DNA of 64,000 bases from JBCCFK01 sp965262315 (GCA_965262315.1 CBDHFJ010000011.1:1-64000), one strand, 5' to 3'. Shown: positions 1-11,008, counted from the first letter of the stretch. Numbers and translations are program-made. The notes: generated by a model from the letters alone, not told the origin.

Positions 1-96
1 TTGATTCGCTTTCACCGCGCTCGCACTCAACCAACCCAAGAGCACCAGGGGTGCGACGACGAGCAGGAGGAGTGCGAGAAGAAGGCGGCGCGGCAT
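1..96 (-). CDS. Partial membrane or exported protein, N-terminus only
   Basis: Reading leftward from an ATG at 96, the first 32 residues run off the window edge. They are basic (MPRR) and then strongly hydrophobic and leucine-rich for about 20 residues, as in a signal peptide or first transmembrane helix. The start lies 6 bases after the stop of the vWA gene, so the two are probably cotranscribed. No domain is visible in the part present, so no function can be given. Confidence 0.5.
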   Translation of the reverse strand, partial: MPRRLLLALLLLVVAPLVLLGWLSASAVKANQ

Positions 97-102
97 AAAC
101 GA

Positions 103-1518
103 CTACTTGGAACTCGGAACTTTCACCCGAAGATTCTGCTGGTTGGAGTTCTTCGTCTGTTCCTCCACCATACCCTTTCGAGACGCCTTCCACCGCTGCT
201 TGTCGTCGATCACGGCCGATTGGGCACGATTCAATTCGACGTTGCGTTTGATCTCGCTCAACACCTGCATCCCGAGGTTCGCACCGTAGGAGTCCTCGAT
301 CTTGCCGAGTTCAAGACTGTTGTCAAACAAGAGCTGCTTTGCCTCCTGCACACGCCCCGCGTCACGTAACGCCGTCGCGCGGATGTTCTTCTCGTTCGCG
401 CACTGGATGGCGCAATACGCGAAAGTCTCGGGGTCACGCGCCTTGGCAACAATTTCCTGGTCATCGGAGAAACGGATACGGGACGCCGCTGGTCAGCGTT
501 TCCATCGTCTTGCTGATCATGTTCTGATACTCGACCGAAACGCTTGCCATTTGTCGCGACGAACCGGCTTCGCCAGGACCGACTTCGACTTCGACGACAA
601 AATACCGCTGTTGTCGCGCATAGAGTTGTGCAGCGGGATCGAGATATTTTGGCCGCTGATGTCGGCTTTCGTGTTGAGCACGCGAACAGGACGAATCCCT
701 TCGCCGATTTGACTCGAATCGCGAAATCACTCGCGACCACACTCATCAGATCATTGAATTCCTTCTGGAACACCGCAACCAGATTGTCGGCCTCTTCGAC
801 AAACATGTGGTTTCCACTCCCCGCCGCCGCCAAACGGCTCATCAGGTCTTCGTTGTAACCCAGTCCAAGTCCGAGCGTGCTGACGCTGATTCCTTCTTTG
901 ACCAACGAGGCGCCGAGTCGCTCAAGCTCGCGCGGACTTTGCGGACCGACGTTCGCCTGACCGTCGGAAAGCAGAATCACTCGATTGACTGAATCGCTGG
1001 CCAAGGAACTTTGCGAACCTCAGCCGCGCCTTTGCTAACGCCCGGCAAAGAGTGCCGTACTTCCGTCGGCGCTTGGATCGATTGAATCTTGCTCGATAAT
1101 CGATTCTCGGTCCGTGGCTTTGGTGGCGGGAACCAAGACACTGGGCGGAATCGGAATAGAGCACAACCGAAACGATGTCGTCATCGCGAAGCCATCCGCA
1201 CCGCTTCGATGGCCGCCCGTTGCGGGCTTGGATGATTTTTTGACCGCTCATCGATCCACTTTGGTCGATCACAATGGCCGTGTTGACCGGCGGGCGCTTC
1301 TTCGACGACGGTGTTTCGAAGCCGGTGAGCGAGATCTTCAGGACAAAGTTTGTTGCCTTCTCACCAGGCAACCATTACCGCGATCCGAAATACGCCAACA
1401 TCCAAGGAGTCAGTTGGTCGGCGCGTAAGCTTCCACTGGGCCACGCGAACGCAAGGCATCCTACAAACACACACACCGCCACGAAGCCCGCCATCTTGTC
1501 TCCGATCATCGCAATCAT
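103..1518 (-). CDS. Von Willebrand factor A domain protein, exported, frame-disrupted
   Basis: The gene starts at an ATG at 1518 behind an AGGGAG ribosome site, and its first residues form a signal peptide (hydrophobic stretch AGFVAVCVFVGCLAFAW). The rest continues only by changing frame about eight times. Recognisable pieces in order are VNTAIVIDQSGSMSG (the vWA MIDAS DxSxS), NRVILLSDGQANVGP with a Gly-rich LGLGLGYNEDLM, QRYFVVEVEV, and a C-terminal LFDNSLELGKIEDSYG. This order matches the exported vWA proteins of Rhodopirellula-type planctomycetes, which probably bind metal-dependent protein ligands in the envelope. The conserved pieces remain in every frame, so indel errors are likelier than a true pseudogene. 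It probably heads an operon with the truncated gene at the window start. Confidence 0.75.
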
Positions 1519-1771
1519 CTTGAAACTCCCTTGAATTGAGTGACAACGGAAGCTGCGGCCGGAGGCGGAACAGTGTCGCCGAAAAGCCGAATCGAAAACA
1601 CTCGCAACGGAACGTCTTCACCGCAGTCCCACCAATTAACGGCGATCAAGGGAAATCAATGGTCGGAAAAGACTCAAAACGTTGTAAAAGAAATGTGAGA
1701 CGCCTCGGGCGACGGAGAAAGACACAGGAGATTCCCGTCGCATGCGTGCGCGACGCTGGTTTCAGGCGACG

Positions 1772-2797
1772 CTAGGCGACGCTGATCACCGCCTTGATGA
1801 CTCCCGTTTCCGGCTTGGTGTACGACTCGAAATCGGTCAAGACGCCGTCCATGTCTGTCCGGTGGGTGATCCATGGATCGGTATTGATCAGCCCGTTTTC
1901 GATCAACTGAATGATCCGCGTGAAGTCGCCCGGCAATGCATTTCGAGAGGCCAAAATGGATGCTTCGGGTTTGTGCATGGTCGGATGACGAAACGTCAGC
2001 TCATCCGTCGTAATCCCGACGTAGACCAGCGAACCCGTGCTCGCGAGATAGTTCAGCGCCCCGCTCATCGAGTGCCGATTCCCCGTCGCGTCGACGATCG
2101 TCTGGTAGAGGTCGCCTCCGGTGAGTTCCTTCATTCGATCGACTTCGCTTCCGTCACCTTTGAACTCGATCGTGTTTTCGATCCCGTAATGATCGCGCAC
2201 AAATGCGAGACGATCGGGATTCATGTCCATCACGCTGATCCGCGCCCCGGTGAACTTTGCAAACTCGAGCGTCGCCAGACCGATCGGCCCCATTCCGATG
2301 ATCATCGAGTGATCGGCCGGTTGCGGGTTGGCGCGATCGTTCGCATGACATCCGATCGCAAGCGTTTCGACGAGAGCCAGTTGATCGAAGGAAAGCCTTG
2401 ATGACGGATGCAACTTGTCCGCCCGGACGCGGAACGATTCGCAAAGTCCGCCGTCCATCATGACGCCGATCACCTTCAGGTTTTGGCAACAATTCGTAGC
2501 GCCTCGGCGGCAAGGGTAACAGGTCCCGCAGTTCATGTACGGCTCGACACTGCATCGGTCGCCCGCCGAAACATTTGAGACACCGTCGCCAACCGCGATC
2601 ACTTCCACCCCCAATTCGTGACCGGGGATCCTCGGAAAATCGAAAAAGGGAAACTTGCCCAGGTAGCAGCTGATGTCCGTTCCGCACACTCCCATCCGGT
2701 GTGTTCGCACCAACGCTTCTCCGGGTCCCGGATCTCCGGGCGGATCGATTTCGAGTGCCTTGAGTGTCTTGAGATCGCTGATCTGAATGGCGCGCAC
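1772..2797 (-). CDS. Zinc-dependent alcohol/polyol dehydrogenase (MDR family)
   Basis: A 341-residue medium-chain dehydrogenase of full family length. Catalytic zinc ligands are C38 (GVCGTD), H60-E61 (PGHE) and probably E144. The structural zinc lobe is C90, C93, C96 and C104. The Rossmann nucleotide-binding motif GMGPIG is at 168-173. It should oxidise a secondary alcohol or sugar acid with NAD(P)+ in the cytoplasm. The upstream gene on the same strand, an amidohydrolase of the fuconolactonase type, ends 7 bases before its start, so the pair probably works in sequence on a sugar lactone or acid. The exact substrate cannot be read from sequence. L-threonine, sorbitol and galactonate dehydrogenases share this architecture. 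Confidence 0.85.
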   Translation of the reverse strand: MRAIQISDLKTLKALEIDPPGDPGPGEALVRTHRMGVCGTDISCYLGKFPFFDFPRIPGHELGVEVIAVGDGVSNVSAGDRCSVEPYMNCGTCYPCRRGATNCCQNLKVIGVMMDGGLCESFRVRADKLHPSSRLSFDQLALVETLAIGCHANDRANPQPADHSMIIGMGPIGLATLEFAKFTGARISVMDMNPDRLAFVRDHYGIENTIEFKGDGSEVDRMKELTGGDLYQTIVDATGNRHSMSGALNYLASTGSLVYVGITTDELTFRHPTMHKPEASILASRNALPGDFTRIIQLIENGLINTDPWITHRTDMDGVLTDFESYTKPETGVIKAVISVA

Positions 2798-2804
2798 GCT
2801 GTGG

Positions 2805-3644
2805 TTACTCCAAGTGATAGATGCGTCGGGCGGTTCCGCCCAAGATTTCGTGTTGTTCGTCGTCGGAGAGTTCGCTGACCAGGGTTTTAACGGTTTCGAG
2901 CCAACGCCCGTATTCTGTTTTCAGCAGACAAACGGGCCAGTCACTGCCAAACATGAGACGCGACGGGGTAAAGCTCGCCAGAACCGTCTCCCAAAAGGGC
3001 CGCACCGTGTCCAGATTCCACTCGGCATCGCGCACTTCGGTCGCGACACCGGAGAGTTTGCAAGTGATGTTGGAAAAGTGTGCCAGCTCTCGGATTTGGG
3101 CCGCCCACTGGTCGTCAAACTTGTCCGCACGAATCGTGGGTTTGGCGATGTGATCCAGAACCATCGGAATCTCTGGGTGTTTACCGACAAACTCGATCGT
3201 CGGACCGAGATGCTTTGCGAAGATCAAGACGTCGTACACCAGGCCACGACCTTTCATGTGGCCGACTCCCCGATTGAAAGCCTCGCCCAGAATAAAGTTG
3301 TCGTCGGGCTCGTCGTGAACCACATGCCGCAGCCCCTTGAGCTTCGGCTCCTCCGAGTACCGATCTAACTGGGCACCGATTTCGTCCGATCGAAAGTCGA
3401 CCCAACCGACCACGCCTCGGATCAGCGGGGTGGCGTGGGCCAGATCGATCAGCGTGTCAGTCTCGACTCGATCGATTGTCTCGGGCCTGAACGGTGACGA
3501 ATCCGTCGACACCATTCTCGTTCGGCGACCGCCTCAAGTTCCGCGACTCCAGAAGTCCCGTCGCAAAACCCCCATCTCCTCGCTGATCCAACCGTACTCC
3601 TCGTGTGAATACTTCCAGAGATGGTGGTGAGAATCGATCAACAT
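2805..3644 (-). CDS. Amidohydrolase family 2 protein (L-fuconolactonase-like), frame-disrupted
   Basis: The start is taken at the ATG at 3644, which gives MLIDSHHHLW with the metal-binding HxH of the amidohydrolase_2 family. After about 34 residues the frame changes two or three times between 3480 and 3545. It then runs intact for over 200 residues containing HVVHDEP, VLDHIAKP (metal-ligand His) and FGSDWPV (catalytic Asp). Total length of about 280 residues is normal for lactonases acting on sugar lactones such as L-fucono-1,5-lactone. It lies 7 bases upstream of the zinc dehydrogenase and is probably cotranscribed with it. The substrate is inferred from family and neighbour only. The frame changes look like sequence errors. 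Confidence 0.75.
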
Positions 3645-4018
3645 TGTCGCGATCTTGGAGACCGTGGATACGTGGCCAGAAAGGACTGCGATTTCGCGAG
3701 CCGGCGCGGCACTGTACCAAAAACCTCCGCGGCCTGCCTCCCACGGGCATCGACTTTCGACCCAGACAGTTGCGCGATTGACTCTCACTCACCGAAGACG
3801 TCATAACCGGCATGCGCTGACAAACCTCCGACGAAATTACCGCAGTGCCTACTGCAGTAGCAGACGTCCTACATTCCGATGGTCCTACTGGAAACCCAAT
3901 CCATCGCATTGACTCGTGAACCTCCCCGGGCTGCTGTCGCACCCTCCACGCGGCAGCACGCATTTTTCTTCGAGCTCATTGAAATCGCGTCGCTACCGAA
4001 TTAATCCAGCACCATCCC
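3645..4018. other. Divergent intergenic region
   Basis: About 370 bases separate the leftward amidohydrolase/dehydrogenase operon from the rightward sigma factor gene. Promoters for both should lie here. I see no recognisable coding sequence, tRNA or strong hairpin. The true start of the sigma factor could extend into its right end. Confidence 0.4.
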
Positions 4019-4931
4019 ATGTCCGATTTCTCAGCCCCGCACCAGCCGATCCCGATCTTGCCGAAGCGACTCGTAATGTTCGAGGACTTCCAGGCGGACC
4101 GACGCAGCACAATCTCCGCTCGAAACTTATCTACGCGAAATCAACGAGACCGCGTTGCTCACCGCGAAGGAAGAGCTCGAATTGGCGGCCCAGAATTGAA
4201 CAGGGAGATGTCGAGGCCCGTGACCGTATGGTTCGCGCCAACCTTGCGCCTCGTCGTCAACATCTCGCGTGGATACACGGGCAAGGGACTTAGCCTTCAA
4301 GACTTGATCGAAGAAGGCAACTCTGGGTTTGCTTCGAGCCGTCGAGGGTTTCGACCCGACGGTTGGGACGCGGTTCAGCACGTACGCGAGCTACTGGATC
4401 AAACAGTCGATCAAGCGCGCCCTGATCAACAGTGCGAAAACCATCCGCATCCCCGCCTACATGGTCGAACTGCTCAGCAAGTGGCGTCGCGCAACGGCTC
4501 GGTTGAGCGAGGAGTTGGGACGCACCCCCACCAATGAAGAAGTCGCACGAGTACTCGGGCTCCCCAAGAAGAAGCTGCCGATCATCCGCAAAGCCATTCG
4601 GATCAGCAACAGCACCCCGCAAAGCGATCAGTCAGAGTCGGGTTGGTCGCTCGGCGAAATGGTGATGGATGAGCGTTTGAAAGCTCCCGACGAAATGATG
4701 CTCGATCACGACATCTTGCGTCACGCCATGGAGTTGTTGGACGACCTCGAGGAGCGGGAGGCGACCGTGCTCAAGCTGCGATTCGGCATCGACGGCAGCG
4801 AACCCCGGACGTTGAAAGAGATCGGTGCCGAACTCGGACTGACCCGCGAACGCGTCCGGCAAATCGAGACCGAAGCCTTGCGCCGACTCGCCGACGGACT
4901 CACCGATCCGCGCGAACGATTCGGCGTCTGA
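4019..4931 (+). CDS. RNA polymerase sigma-70 family factor, frame-disrupted
   Basis: The last 200 residues are one clean frame: region 2 end (FSTYASYWIKQSIKRAL), region 3 (ARLSEELGRTPTNEEVARVLG) and the region 4 helix-turn-helix (LTRERVRQIETEALRRL). The N-terminal part appears in other frames over about 4105-4330: PLETYLREINETALLT (region 1.2), IEQGDVEARDRMVRANL, then RLVVNISRGYTGKGLSLQDL (region 2.1). At least three single-base shifts are needed to rebuild about 290 residues. This is the length and layout of a group 1/2 (RpoD/RpoS-like) factor, not an ECF factor. It would direct core RNA polymerase to promoters. The start at 4019 is uncertain because the first residues match nothing known. 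Confidence 0.8.
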
Positions 4932-5000
4932 CCGCCCCCGCTGCGCGTGGATACAACGCCTCGAGAAGTCGATCGACACGGTCGGTTCGACGGACCGCAC

Positions 5001-5915
5001 CTAGCGGAGCAATGCCGAATTCGAAACCGAATTCCCCAGGTGCTCGAAGTCCATCATCGACCAGACGACGTTCTTGTCTCGATCGATCTCCACGATCTGA
5101 GGCTGTCCCGGCCCCGCGTGGCAATTGCCAACCAAAAGATTGCCGTTCTCTAAAACCTGAATCGTCGTGACCCAGGCAAGTGTGATCTTCGGCAGGTCGT
5201 TCTGATCGACCTTCCAGACGATCTCTTTCCCGGGGGTCACCTCGAGAATGCTGTGGCCGTTCCCCGTTCCGATAAGCGTGTTGCCGTTTTCTAGACGGAC
5301 CGCGCTAAACACCGCGTCGCCGAACGCTTCCGGACCGTGACCACCCTTGGCCTCCTTTCCAAACATCGGAACGTCGTATTCCCAAATCAGTTCGCCGTCG
5401 CGCGAGTATTCTCGGACCATCCCGTCGCCTTCCTGCGCGACCAGATAGGTCAGCTTATCCCCGGTCACCACCGGACGGGCCAACCGGGTGTCGCGGTGCG
5501 GATGGGGATTGTCGCGTTTGAGCGCGAAGGAGTTGTGAACCTTTCCGTCGCGATCGATCTCAAAAATCTTTCCCTCGCCGCTTAGCGCGACCATCAGCAG
5601 TCCGTCGGCGAGCGGCGCGACCGAATGCAGTTCGACCTTCTCTGCCGTCGCCAAACTTCGGGCGTCGAACGACCAGACGACCTCACGCGTTTTCGAATCC
5701 AGCTCGACGATTTCGGTACGTTGGTGAGTCAAGATGTTGCCGTTCTTCAGGACGTGAATGTCATGGGGGGCGCCCTTGAGTTGCTTCGTCGCCGTCACGT
5801 TCCCCTCGGCATCGAACCAGCAGAGCTTCTTGCCTTCGTTGGCGACCAACGGGTGGCCGGCCGAAAGCGGAGTCACGATCGCGAAGAGCAGGACCAAATG
5901 AATCAGTGGACGCAT
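5001..5915 (-). CDS. Exported PQQ-like beta-propeller protein
   Basis: This 304-residue protein has a signal peptide (LIHLVLLFAIVTPLSAG). It is built from repeated blades of about 40-45 residues with patterns such as NGNILT, ENGNTLIG, ENGNLLVGN and DRDKNVVWS. This is the style of PQQ-like or arylsulfotransferase-like propellers common in planctomycetes. Acting outside the cytoplasmic membrane, it may bind a ligand or scaffold other proteins. No catalytic residues or metal-binding motif stand out. It faces the sigma factor tail to tail and has no obvious operon partner. Confidence 0.7.
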   Translation of the reverse strand: MRPLIHLVLLFAIVTPLSAGHPLVANEGKKLCWFDAEGNVTATKQLKGAPHDIHVLKNGNILTHQRTEIVELDSKTREVVWSFDARSLATAEKVELHSVAPLADGLLMVALSGEGKIFEIDRDGKVHNSFALKRDNPHPHRDTRLARPVVTGDKLTYLVAQEGDGMVREYSRDGELIWEYDVPMFGKEAKGGHGPEAFGDAVFSAVRLENGNTLIGTGNGHSILEVTPGKEIVWKVDQNDLPKITLAWVTTIQVLENGNLLVGNCHAGPGQPQIVEIDRDKNVVWSMMDFEHLGNSVSNSALLR

Positions 5916-6027
5916 GATAAACCCGGTGTGAAAGGAGTGGATTCGCGCTCGCTAGTGTAGGTGAATCCGAATTCAAAAGCAGCATGCGAGGTCTGTTTCA
6001 GCCGGCACACCTGTCGCGAAGTCACGG

Positions 6028-7296
6028 TCACGCGAGCCGCCTTTCGTAAGCGTCGCGAAGCACCTGCATCGTGTGCCTCACCTGAATGCCGGATTCGGCC
6101 ACTCGAAGATGATTGGAAATTTGAGTCAGGCATCCGATGTTTCCCATCGCGACCACCGCAGACTTGGTCTCCATCACACACTCGGCCTTCTGCTTCCCCA
6201 GTGATTGGGCGATCTCGGGCTGATCGATGTTGTAGGTGCCGGCAGATCCACAACAAAAGTTCCCGTCGCGAATCTCAACGAGTTCGACACCGGGGATTGA
6301 TTCGAGCAACCGCCGCGGTTCGTCACGGACGCCCTGTGCATTGGAAAGATGACAGGCGTCGTGATAGGCGACACGAACGGTCGCCCGACAGGCGGGCGGC
6401 GACTCGACGACCCCGATCCGATCCAGGAAAACCGAAACGTCACAGACTTTCTCGGCGAGCTTCACCGCAAGTTCTTCCTCGGGCTTCCCCTTGTTGATCA
6501 AACCGTACTCATGCATTCCGCTGCCACAGCCCGCAGCGTTTGTTACCACGGCGTCCACGTCATTGGAAAAGGCACGCAGGTTTTTGATCGAGAATTGCCT
6601 CGCACTTTCTCGGTCCCCGACATGCCACGCCAAAGCGCCGCAACACACTTGATCCTGCGGCACGGTAACTTCAACGCCGTTGCGAGTCAGCACGTCGATG
6701 GTTGCCAGGTTGATGTCGGGATCGAGCACCCGTTGGGCACAACCGGCCAACAGTGCGACGCGGGCCCGATGATTTCCTTTTGCCGGGTAAACCTCTCGCA
6801 GAGTCACCCTCGTCGGCAGACGGTCGGGCAAGAGTTCTAACATGGCTCGAAGCGGCTTGGGCAAAATGCCCGCAAGCGGTTTGACCAGTCCGCCCGTCAA
6901 CGCAGCAAGACGAAATCGAAACGGATACGGAAGTGTTTGCGCCGCGAGTAAACGCTGCAGTCGGACCACCAACGGTCGTCTTCGTTGCGACTCGGTGGTG
7001 GAACGGAACGGACTGATCAGGTCACCGTAGGGAACCTCCGAGGGGCAGGCCGGGACGCAAGCGACGCATCCGAGGCAGGTGTCCAGATGAGGCGCGGCGG
7101 TCTCCAGTGGCATCGAGCCTTCAAGGACCTCCTTCATCAACAAGATTCGGCCGCGTGGCGAATCCGTTTCTTGCCCCAGCTCACTGTACGTCGGGCATGC
7201 CGGCAAACAAAAGCCGCAGTGCACGCAAGTGCTCACCGCATCAGCCATGACTTTGCCGAGCGGACCATGGTCTTCAGGTTTGATTTCGTGGCGCAT
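6028..7296 (-). CDS. glcF: Glycolate oxidase iron-sulfur subunit GlcF
   Basis: A 422-residue protein starting MRHEIKPEDHG. I prefer this ATG at 7296 to the longer open frame because it lies just after the glcE stop. Two 4Fe-4S sites are visible: C24, C27, C30, C34 and C74, C77, C80, C84. Two cysteine-rich CCG domains follow, with CCGALAWH and CCGSAGTY. In glycolate dehydrogenase it carries electrons from the flavin subunits GlcD/GlcE to the quinone pool at the membrane. It is the last gene of the AGT-glcD-glcE-glcF operon. Length and motifs are complete with no frame disruption. Confidence 0.92.
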   Translation of the reverse strand: MRHEIKPEDHGPLGKVMADAVSTCVHCGFCLPACPTYSELGQETDSPRGRILLMKEVLEGSMPLETAAPHLDTCLGCVACVPACPSEVPYGDLISPFRSTTESQRRRPLVVRLQRLLAAQTLPYPFRFRLAALTGGLVKPLAGILPKPLRAMLELLPDRLPTRVTLREVYPAKGNHRARVALLAGCAQRVLDPDINLATIDVLTRNGVEVTVPQDQVCCGALAWHVGDRESARQFSIKNLRAFSNDVDAVVTNAAGCGSGMHEYGLINKGKPEEELAVKLAEKVCDVSVFLDRIGVVESPPACRATVRVAYHDACHLSNAQGVRDEPRRLLESIPGVELVEIRDGNFCCGSAGTYNIDQPEIAQSLGKQKAECVMETKSAVVAMGNIGCLTQISNHLRVAESGIQVRHTMQVLRDAYERRLA

Positions 7297-7313
7297 CTTC
7301 GTTTTCGCGTGAT

Positions 7314-8453
7314 TCAGGCCGACCCGGACAATGACTCGCCCAACGACCAGCCCGGAAATCGTGACGTGGGGTCCATCGCACGCTTGATCGCTCGCGTCGT
7401 CGGACGATGGAGATCGTCGATCGACCCGATCAAGCAGGAACCCACATCGCCGACGTCTCCTTTTATTACCAAGCCGCTCCGCCCGACCTTCGTCAGAAAC
7501 GACGCGAACTCGGCGAGTTTGCCGGGTGGAAGTGCGACCCAGCAAACCCCGCCGGCCGAACTCGCATGCAACGCCGCCGGTCGATGACGGTCCACCCAGT
7601 CGGCAATTGACTCGAGAGTCTTCAACCGGGTCGGAACCTTGACGAAGTACGCGTGTTCGGATTGATCAAAGACCATCTGGCCCGTCAGCGTGTCCGCGAT
7701 CGTTTCGTCGACCTTCCTAACCCGATGCTCCGAAAAGGCCTGCCGAATGTCCTTCGCGATCTCCTCGGCGATGGTCGCGTCACCGGCAAGCCGAATCCAA
7801 ACCCGCTTGCGATCGGCCGTGCGGACGTAGTCGATGGCGTCGGCCTCCCAACGCTTGAGACCCACCAATGCCATCACGTTACAGGCTTCCTCGTCGCTCT
7901 CGCATTCGATTTCGTAGTTGTGAAACGACACGGGGCGGGGAAAGACTTTGAAAGTCAATTCGGTCAGAGCGCCCAGACGCCCACAACTTCCCACCATCAG
8001 CTTGGGAAGATCAAACCCGGCCGCATTCTTCACGACCTTTCCTCCGGCCCGAATCAACTGTCCGTCGCCGGCGACAAACTGGACGCCCAGGACAAAATCT
8101 CGGACGCCGCCGAAGCGATGGCGTCCCGGCCCGCTAAGGCCGGCCGCCAACGTTCCACCGATGGAAGCACCATCTTCGGTGAACAGCGGGTCGAAAGGCA
8201 AGTACTGGTTCTTTGCGGCAAGCGTCGCCGAGATTTCGGCGATGGTCGTCCCCGCCCGCGCCGTGAAGACGAACTCCGAAGGTTCGTATTCGATGACACC
8301 CGTCAGACCCGACGTGCTAACCAGTTGTGTCGTCTCGTCCACCTGTGACAACGACTCCTTCGTGCGTCGGCCCACGACCAGTATGGACCCGGCGTCTAAC
8401 ACGGCTTCGCGCAGTTCGTCGGCCGAAGCGATCGAGTGGACCAAGCTACTCAC
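7314..8453 (-). CDS. glcE: Glycolate oxidase FAD-binding subunit GlcE
   Basis: The 379-residue protein starts at a GTG at 8453, which overlaps the end of glcD by 8 bases. It has the PP-loop FAD fold of the FAD_binding_4 family: [33 protein letters not shown], and a motif [18 protein letters not shown] around the flavin. GlcE is the second flavoprotein subunit of glycolate dehydrogenase and lacks the long C-terminal substrate domain found in GlcD, as here. glcF starts 17 bases downstream. The fixed gene order and tight spacing make the assignment firm. Confidence 0.9.
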   Translation of the reverse strand: MSSLVHSIASADELREAVLDAGSILVVGRRTKESLSQVDETTQLVSTSGLTGVIEYEPSEFVFTARAGTTIAEISATLAAKNQYLPFDPLFTEDGASIGGTLAAGLSGPGRHRFGGVRDFVLGVQFVAGDGQLIRAGGKVVKNAAGFDLPKLMVGSCGRLGALTELTFKVFPRPVSFHNYEIECESDEEACNVMALVGLKRWEADAIDYVRTADRKRVWIRLAGDATIAEEIAKDIRQAFSEHRVRKVDETIADTLTGQMVFDQSEHAYFVKVPTRLKTLESIADWVDRHRPAALHASSAGGVCWVALPPGKLAEFASFLTKVGRSGLVIKGDVGDVGSCLIGSIDDLHRPTTRAIKRAMDPTSRFPGWSLGESLSGSA

Positions 8454-9890
8454 GGCAAATCACTCCGGCTTTCTCCAACGGATGGAGCCCGTGCTCGCGC
8501 AGCGCGGGCGCGTCCCCGCCAGGAAACATCTTGCCGGGATTGGCGATTGTCTTCGGGTCGAACGCGGCACGCAAACGGTGCATCAGATCCATTGTCGGAC
8601 CGTCATACATGTCTGGCAGGAACTCGCGTTTTTCCATTCCGACGCCATGCTCTCCCGTAATCGAGCCGCCCATTTGAACGCACATCTGCAAGATTCGGCC
8701 GGCAAGTTTCTCGGCCCGTTCGAGTTCGCCGGGCACCGAGTCGTCGAACAGAATCAACGGATGGAGGTTCCCGTCGCCGGCATGGAACACGTTGGCGACT
8801 CGTAGACCCGACTGCTCGCCGAACGACTCGATCTTTGCAAGCGCCTCACCGAGATGTTTCCGGGGCACGACTCCGTCTTGCACGAGAAAGTCGGGGCTGA
8901 GTTTCCCGACCGCAGAGAACGCACTCTTGCGCCCGCCCCAGATCGCATTCCGCTGTCGCTCGTCGCGTGCGATCACCGATTCGAATGCGTCCGTTCCTCG
9001 ATGACCGACTCGAGCAGCTCGCGTTCGGCGGCGATTCGCTCGCGGGGACCCTCCAACTCGACGATCAGAACGGCGGCGGCCCCCTCGGGATAACCGCAGG
9101 AAGTTGCAGCTTCCGCGGCTTCGATCGCAAGAGCGTCCATGATCTCCATCGCGCCCGGAAGAAGTCCCGAATCGATCACCGCCGAAACCGCGTCGCCGGC
9201 CGCCTTCAGAGACCGGTATCCGACCAGCACGGTATGAAAGATTTCGGGCTTGGGCAGCAAACGCAAGGTGACTTCGAGCGCCACGCCGAACAGGCCTTCA
9301 CTGCCGACAAACAGCCCGGTGTGGTCCGGCCCGACCGACTCGACCGAATCGCCGCCGACCGTAAACAATTCACCCGCCGCCGTGACTCCCTTGATGCCGA
9401 GGACATGATTCGACGTCATGCCGTACTTCAAACAGTGGGCGCCGCCTGAATTGAATGCGACATTGCCCCCAATGGTGCAGACCTTCTGACTCGACGGATC
9501 CGGCGCGTAATAGAGTCCGAAGCGGGACGCGGCCGTGGAAACGTCCAAATTAACCACACCAGGTTCGACCACCGCGATGCGGTTGATCGGATCAAGTTCC
9601 AGAATCTTCCTCAACCGATTCAACGAAATCACGATGCCATCGGCCACCGGCATCGAACCGCCGGAGAGGCTTGTGCCGCTGCCCCTGGCGACGAAGGGCA
9701 CTTCGTTATCGTGACACCAACGGATAACGGTGATGACCTCCTCGGCCGTCCCCGGAATAACCACCCCCAGTGGGCGCTGCCGAAAGGCCGTCAGACCGTC
9801 GGATTCAAAAACGGCACGGGACGCCGCATCATCGCTAAACCGGTCGGCCGGAAGCAGCGTTTTCAGTGTGTCGAGATCGGCCGGCGGCAT
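8446..9890 (-). CDS. glcD: Glycolate oxidase subunit GlcD (FAD-linked oxidase), one frameshift
   Basis: The N-terminal part to about 8985 holds the FAD-binding domain ([36 protein letters not shown]). The C-terminal part, in another frame, holds the substrate domain with [11 protein letters not shown] and [12 protein letters not shown], whose histidines are conserved in GlcD and D-lactate dehydrogenases. One base change near 8985 joins ESVIEER to [12 protein letters not shown] and restores about 480 residues. The start is placed at the ATG at 9890, 5 bases past the aminotransferase stop; an upstream start at 9983 would overlap that gene. It oxidises glycolate to glyoxylate. D-lactate as substrate cannot be excluded, but GlcE and GlcF next door favour glycolate. 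Confidence 0.88.
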
Positions 9891-9895
9891 CAGTT

Positions 9896-11008
9896 CTACG
9901 TCTTCAAGCAACTTCGGAGAGCGGCCAGCAGGGTCAGCACGTTGCGTTCGCTTGCCGACTCCCCCATCAGTCCGATTCGCCACGCTTTGCCGGCGAAAAC
10001 CCCCAGCCCGCCGCCGATCTCGATGTCAAAATCGTCGAGCAGACGTTTGCGAACCGCGGCCTCGTCGACACCCTCGGGGACTTCAACGCAGTTTAGCGTG
10101 CACAGCGAATGATCGGGGATGTAGCGTAGTCCGAGATCCTCCAATCCGCTACGCAGCAGTTCGTGCATGGCGCGGTGCCTTGCAAATCGCTCCTCGAGTC
10201 CTTCTTCGACGACAATCGCCAGCGCTTCGCGGAGTGCGTAAACCATGTTGATCGGTGCGGTGTGGTGATACGCCCGACCTCCTCCGCCGCTGTAGTAGTT
10301 CTTCAACATCGAAACATCCAAGTACCAACTCCTAGACTTGGTCGTCCTGGCATCCATGCGTTCGATGGCGCGCTGCGAAAACGAAACCGGTGACAAGCCG
10401 GGCGGGCATGACAGGCACTTTTGGGTCCCCGAATAAATCGCGTCGATGCCCCACTCGTCCACCCGAACGTCATGGCCGCCCAGCGACGTTACCGCGTCGA
10501 CGGCCAACAACATCCCGGCTTCGTGGACCAGTTCGCCCACACCTTCGAGTTCCTGCAGGGCACCGGTGGAAGTTTCGGCATGCACAATTCCCAGCATCTT
10601 CGCCGCAGGGTTGGCGCGGACCGCATCGGCGATCTGCTCCTTGGAAAAGGACTGCCCCCACGGGATTTCGACGGCATGGACCGTCGCACCACAGCGTTCC
10701 ATGTTGTCCTTCATTCGGCCACCAAACACACCGTTAATCATCACGATGGCCTCGTCGCCCGGCTCGATCAAGTTGACGAGGATGGTTTCCATGCCGGCCA
10801 TGCCCGTCCCCGAGACCGGAAAAGTCAACGCGTTCTCCGTCTGGAAGACCTGACGCATCAGTTCACACGTTTCGTCCATGTAACCGATGTACTGTGGATC
10901 CAGGTGACCGAGTGTCGGCGACGAAAGGGCCTGGAGAATCCGCGCGGGGACGGTACTCGGACCTGGCCCCATCAGGAGGCGTTGCCGGGGCTGGAGAGCG
11001 GCGACCAT
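9896..11008 (-). CDS. Alanine/serine-glyoxylate aminotransferase (class V, PLP)
   Basis: This 370-residue class V aminotransferase has the PLP-lysine at K197 in [12 protein letters not shown] and the cofactor-binding Asp at D171 ([10 protein letters not shown]). The start region [12 protein letters not shown] and the loop [13 protein letters not shown] are typical of the AGXT/SgaA group. It transfers an amino group from alanine or serine to glyoxylate, making glycine. It is the first gene of the operon leading into glcD, so the product of glycolate oxidation would be removed directly. This arrangement amounts to a glycolate salvage pathway. Donor specificity is not readable from sequence. Confidence 0.9.
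   Translation of the reverse strand: MVAALQPRQRLLMGPGPSTVPARILQALSSPTLGHLDPQYIGYMDETCELMRQVFQTENALTFPVSGTGMAGMETILVNLIEPGDEAIVMINGVFGGRMKDNMERCGATVHAVEIPWGQSFSKEQIADAVRANPAAKMLGIVHAETSTGALQELEGVGELVHEAGMLLAVDAVTSLGGHDVRVDEWGIDAIYSGTQKCLSCPPGLSPVSFSQRAIERMDARTTKSRSWYLDVSMLKNYYSGGGGRAYHHTAPINMVYALREALAIVVEEGLEERFARHRAMHELLRSGLEDLGLRYIPDHSLCTLNCVEVPEGVDEAAVRKRLLDDFDIEIGGGLGVFAGKAWRIGLMGESASERNVLTLLAALRSCLKT

Noticed and set aside
103..1518. vWA gene as a true pseudogene or programmed frameshift
   Set aside because: About eight shifts with conserved motifs retained on every side fit read errors better than decay or recoding; no slippery site was seen.
7297..7545. Longer GlcF start giving 505 residues
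   Set aside because: The extra residues overlap glcE coding and match no family sequence; the ATG at 7296 fits the operon spacing.
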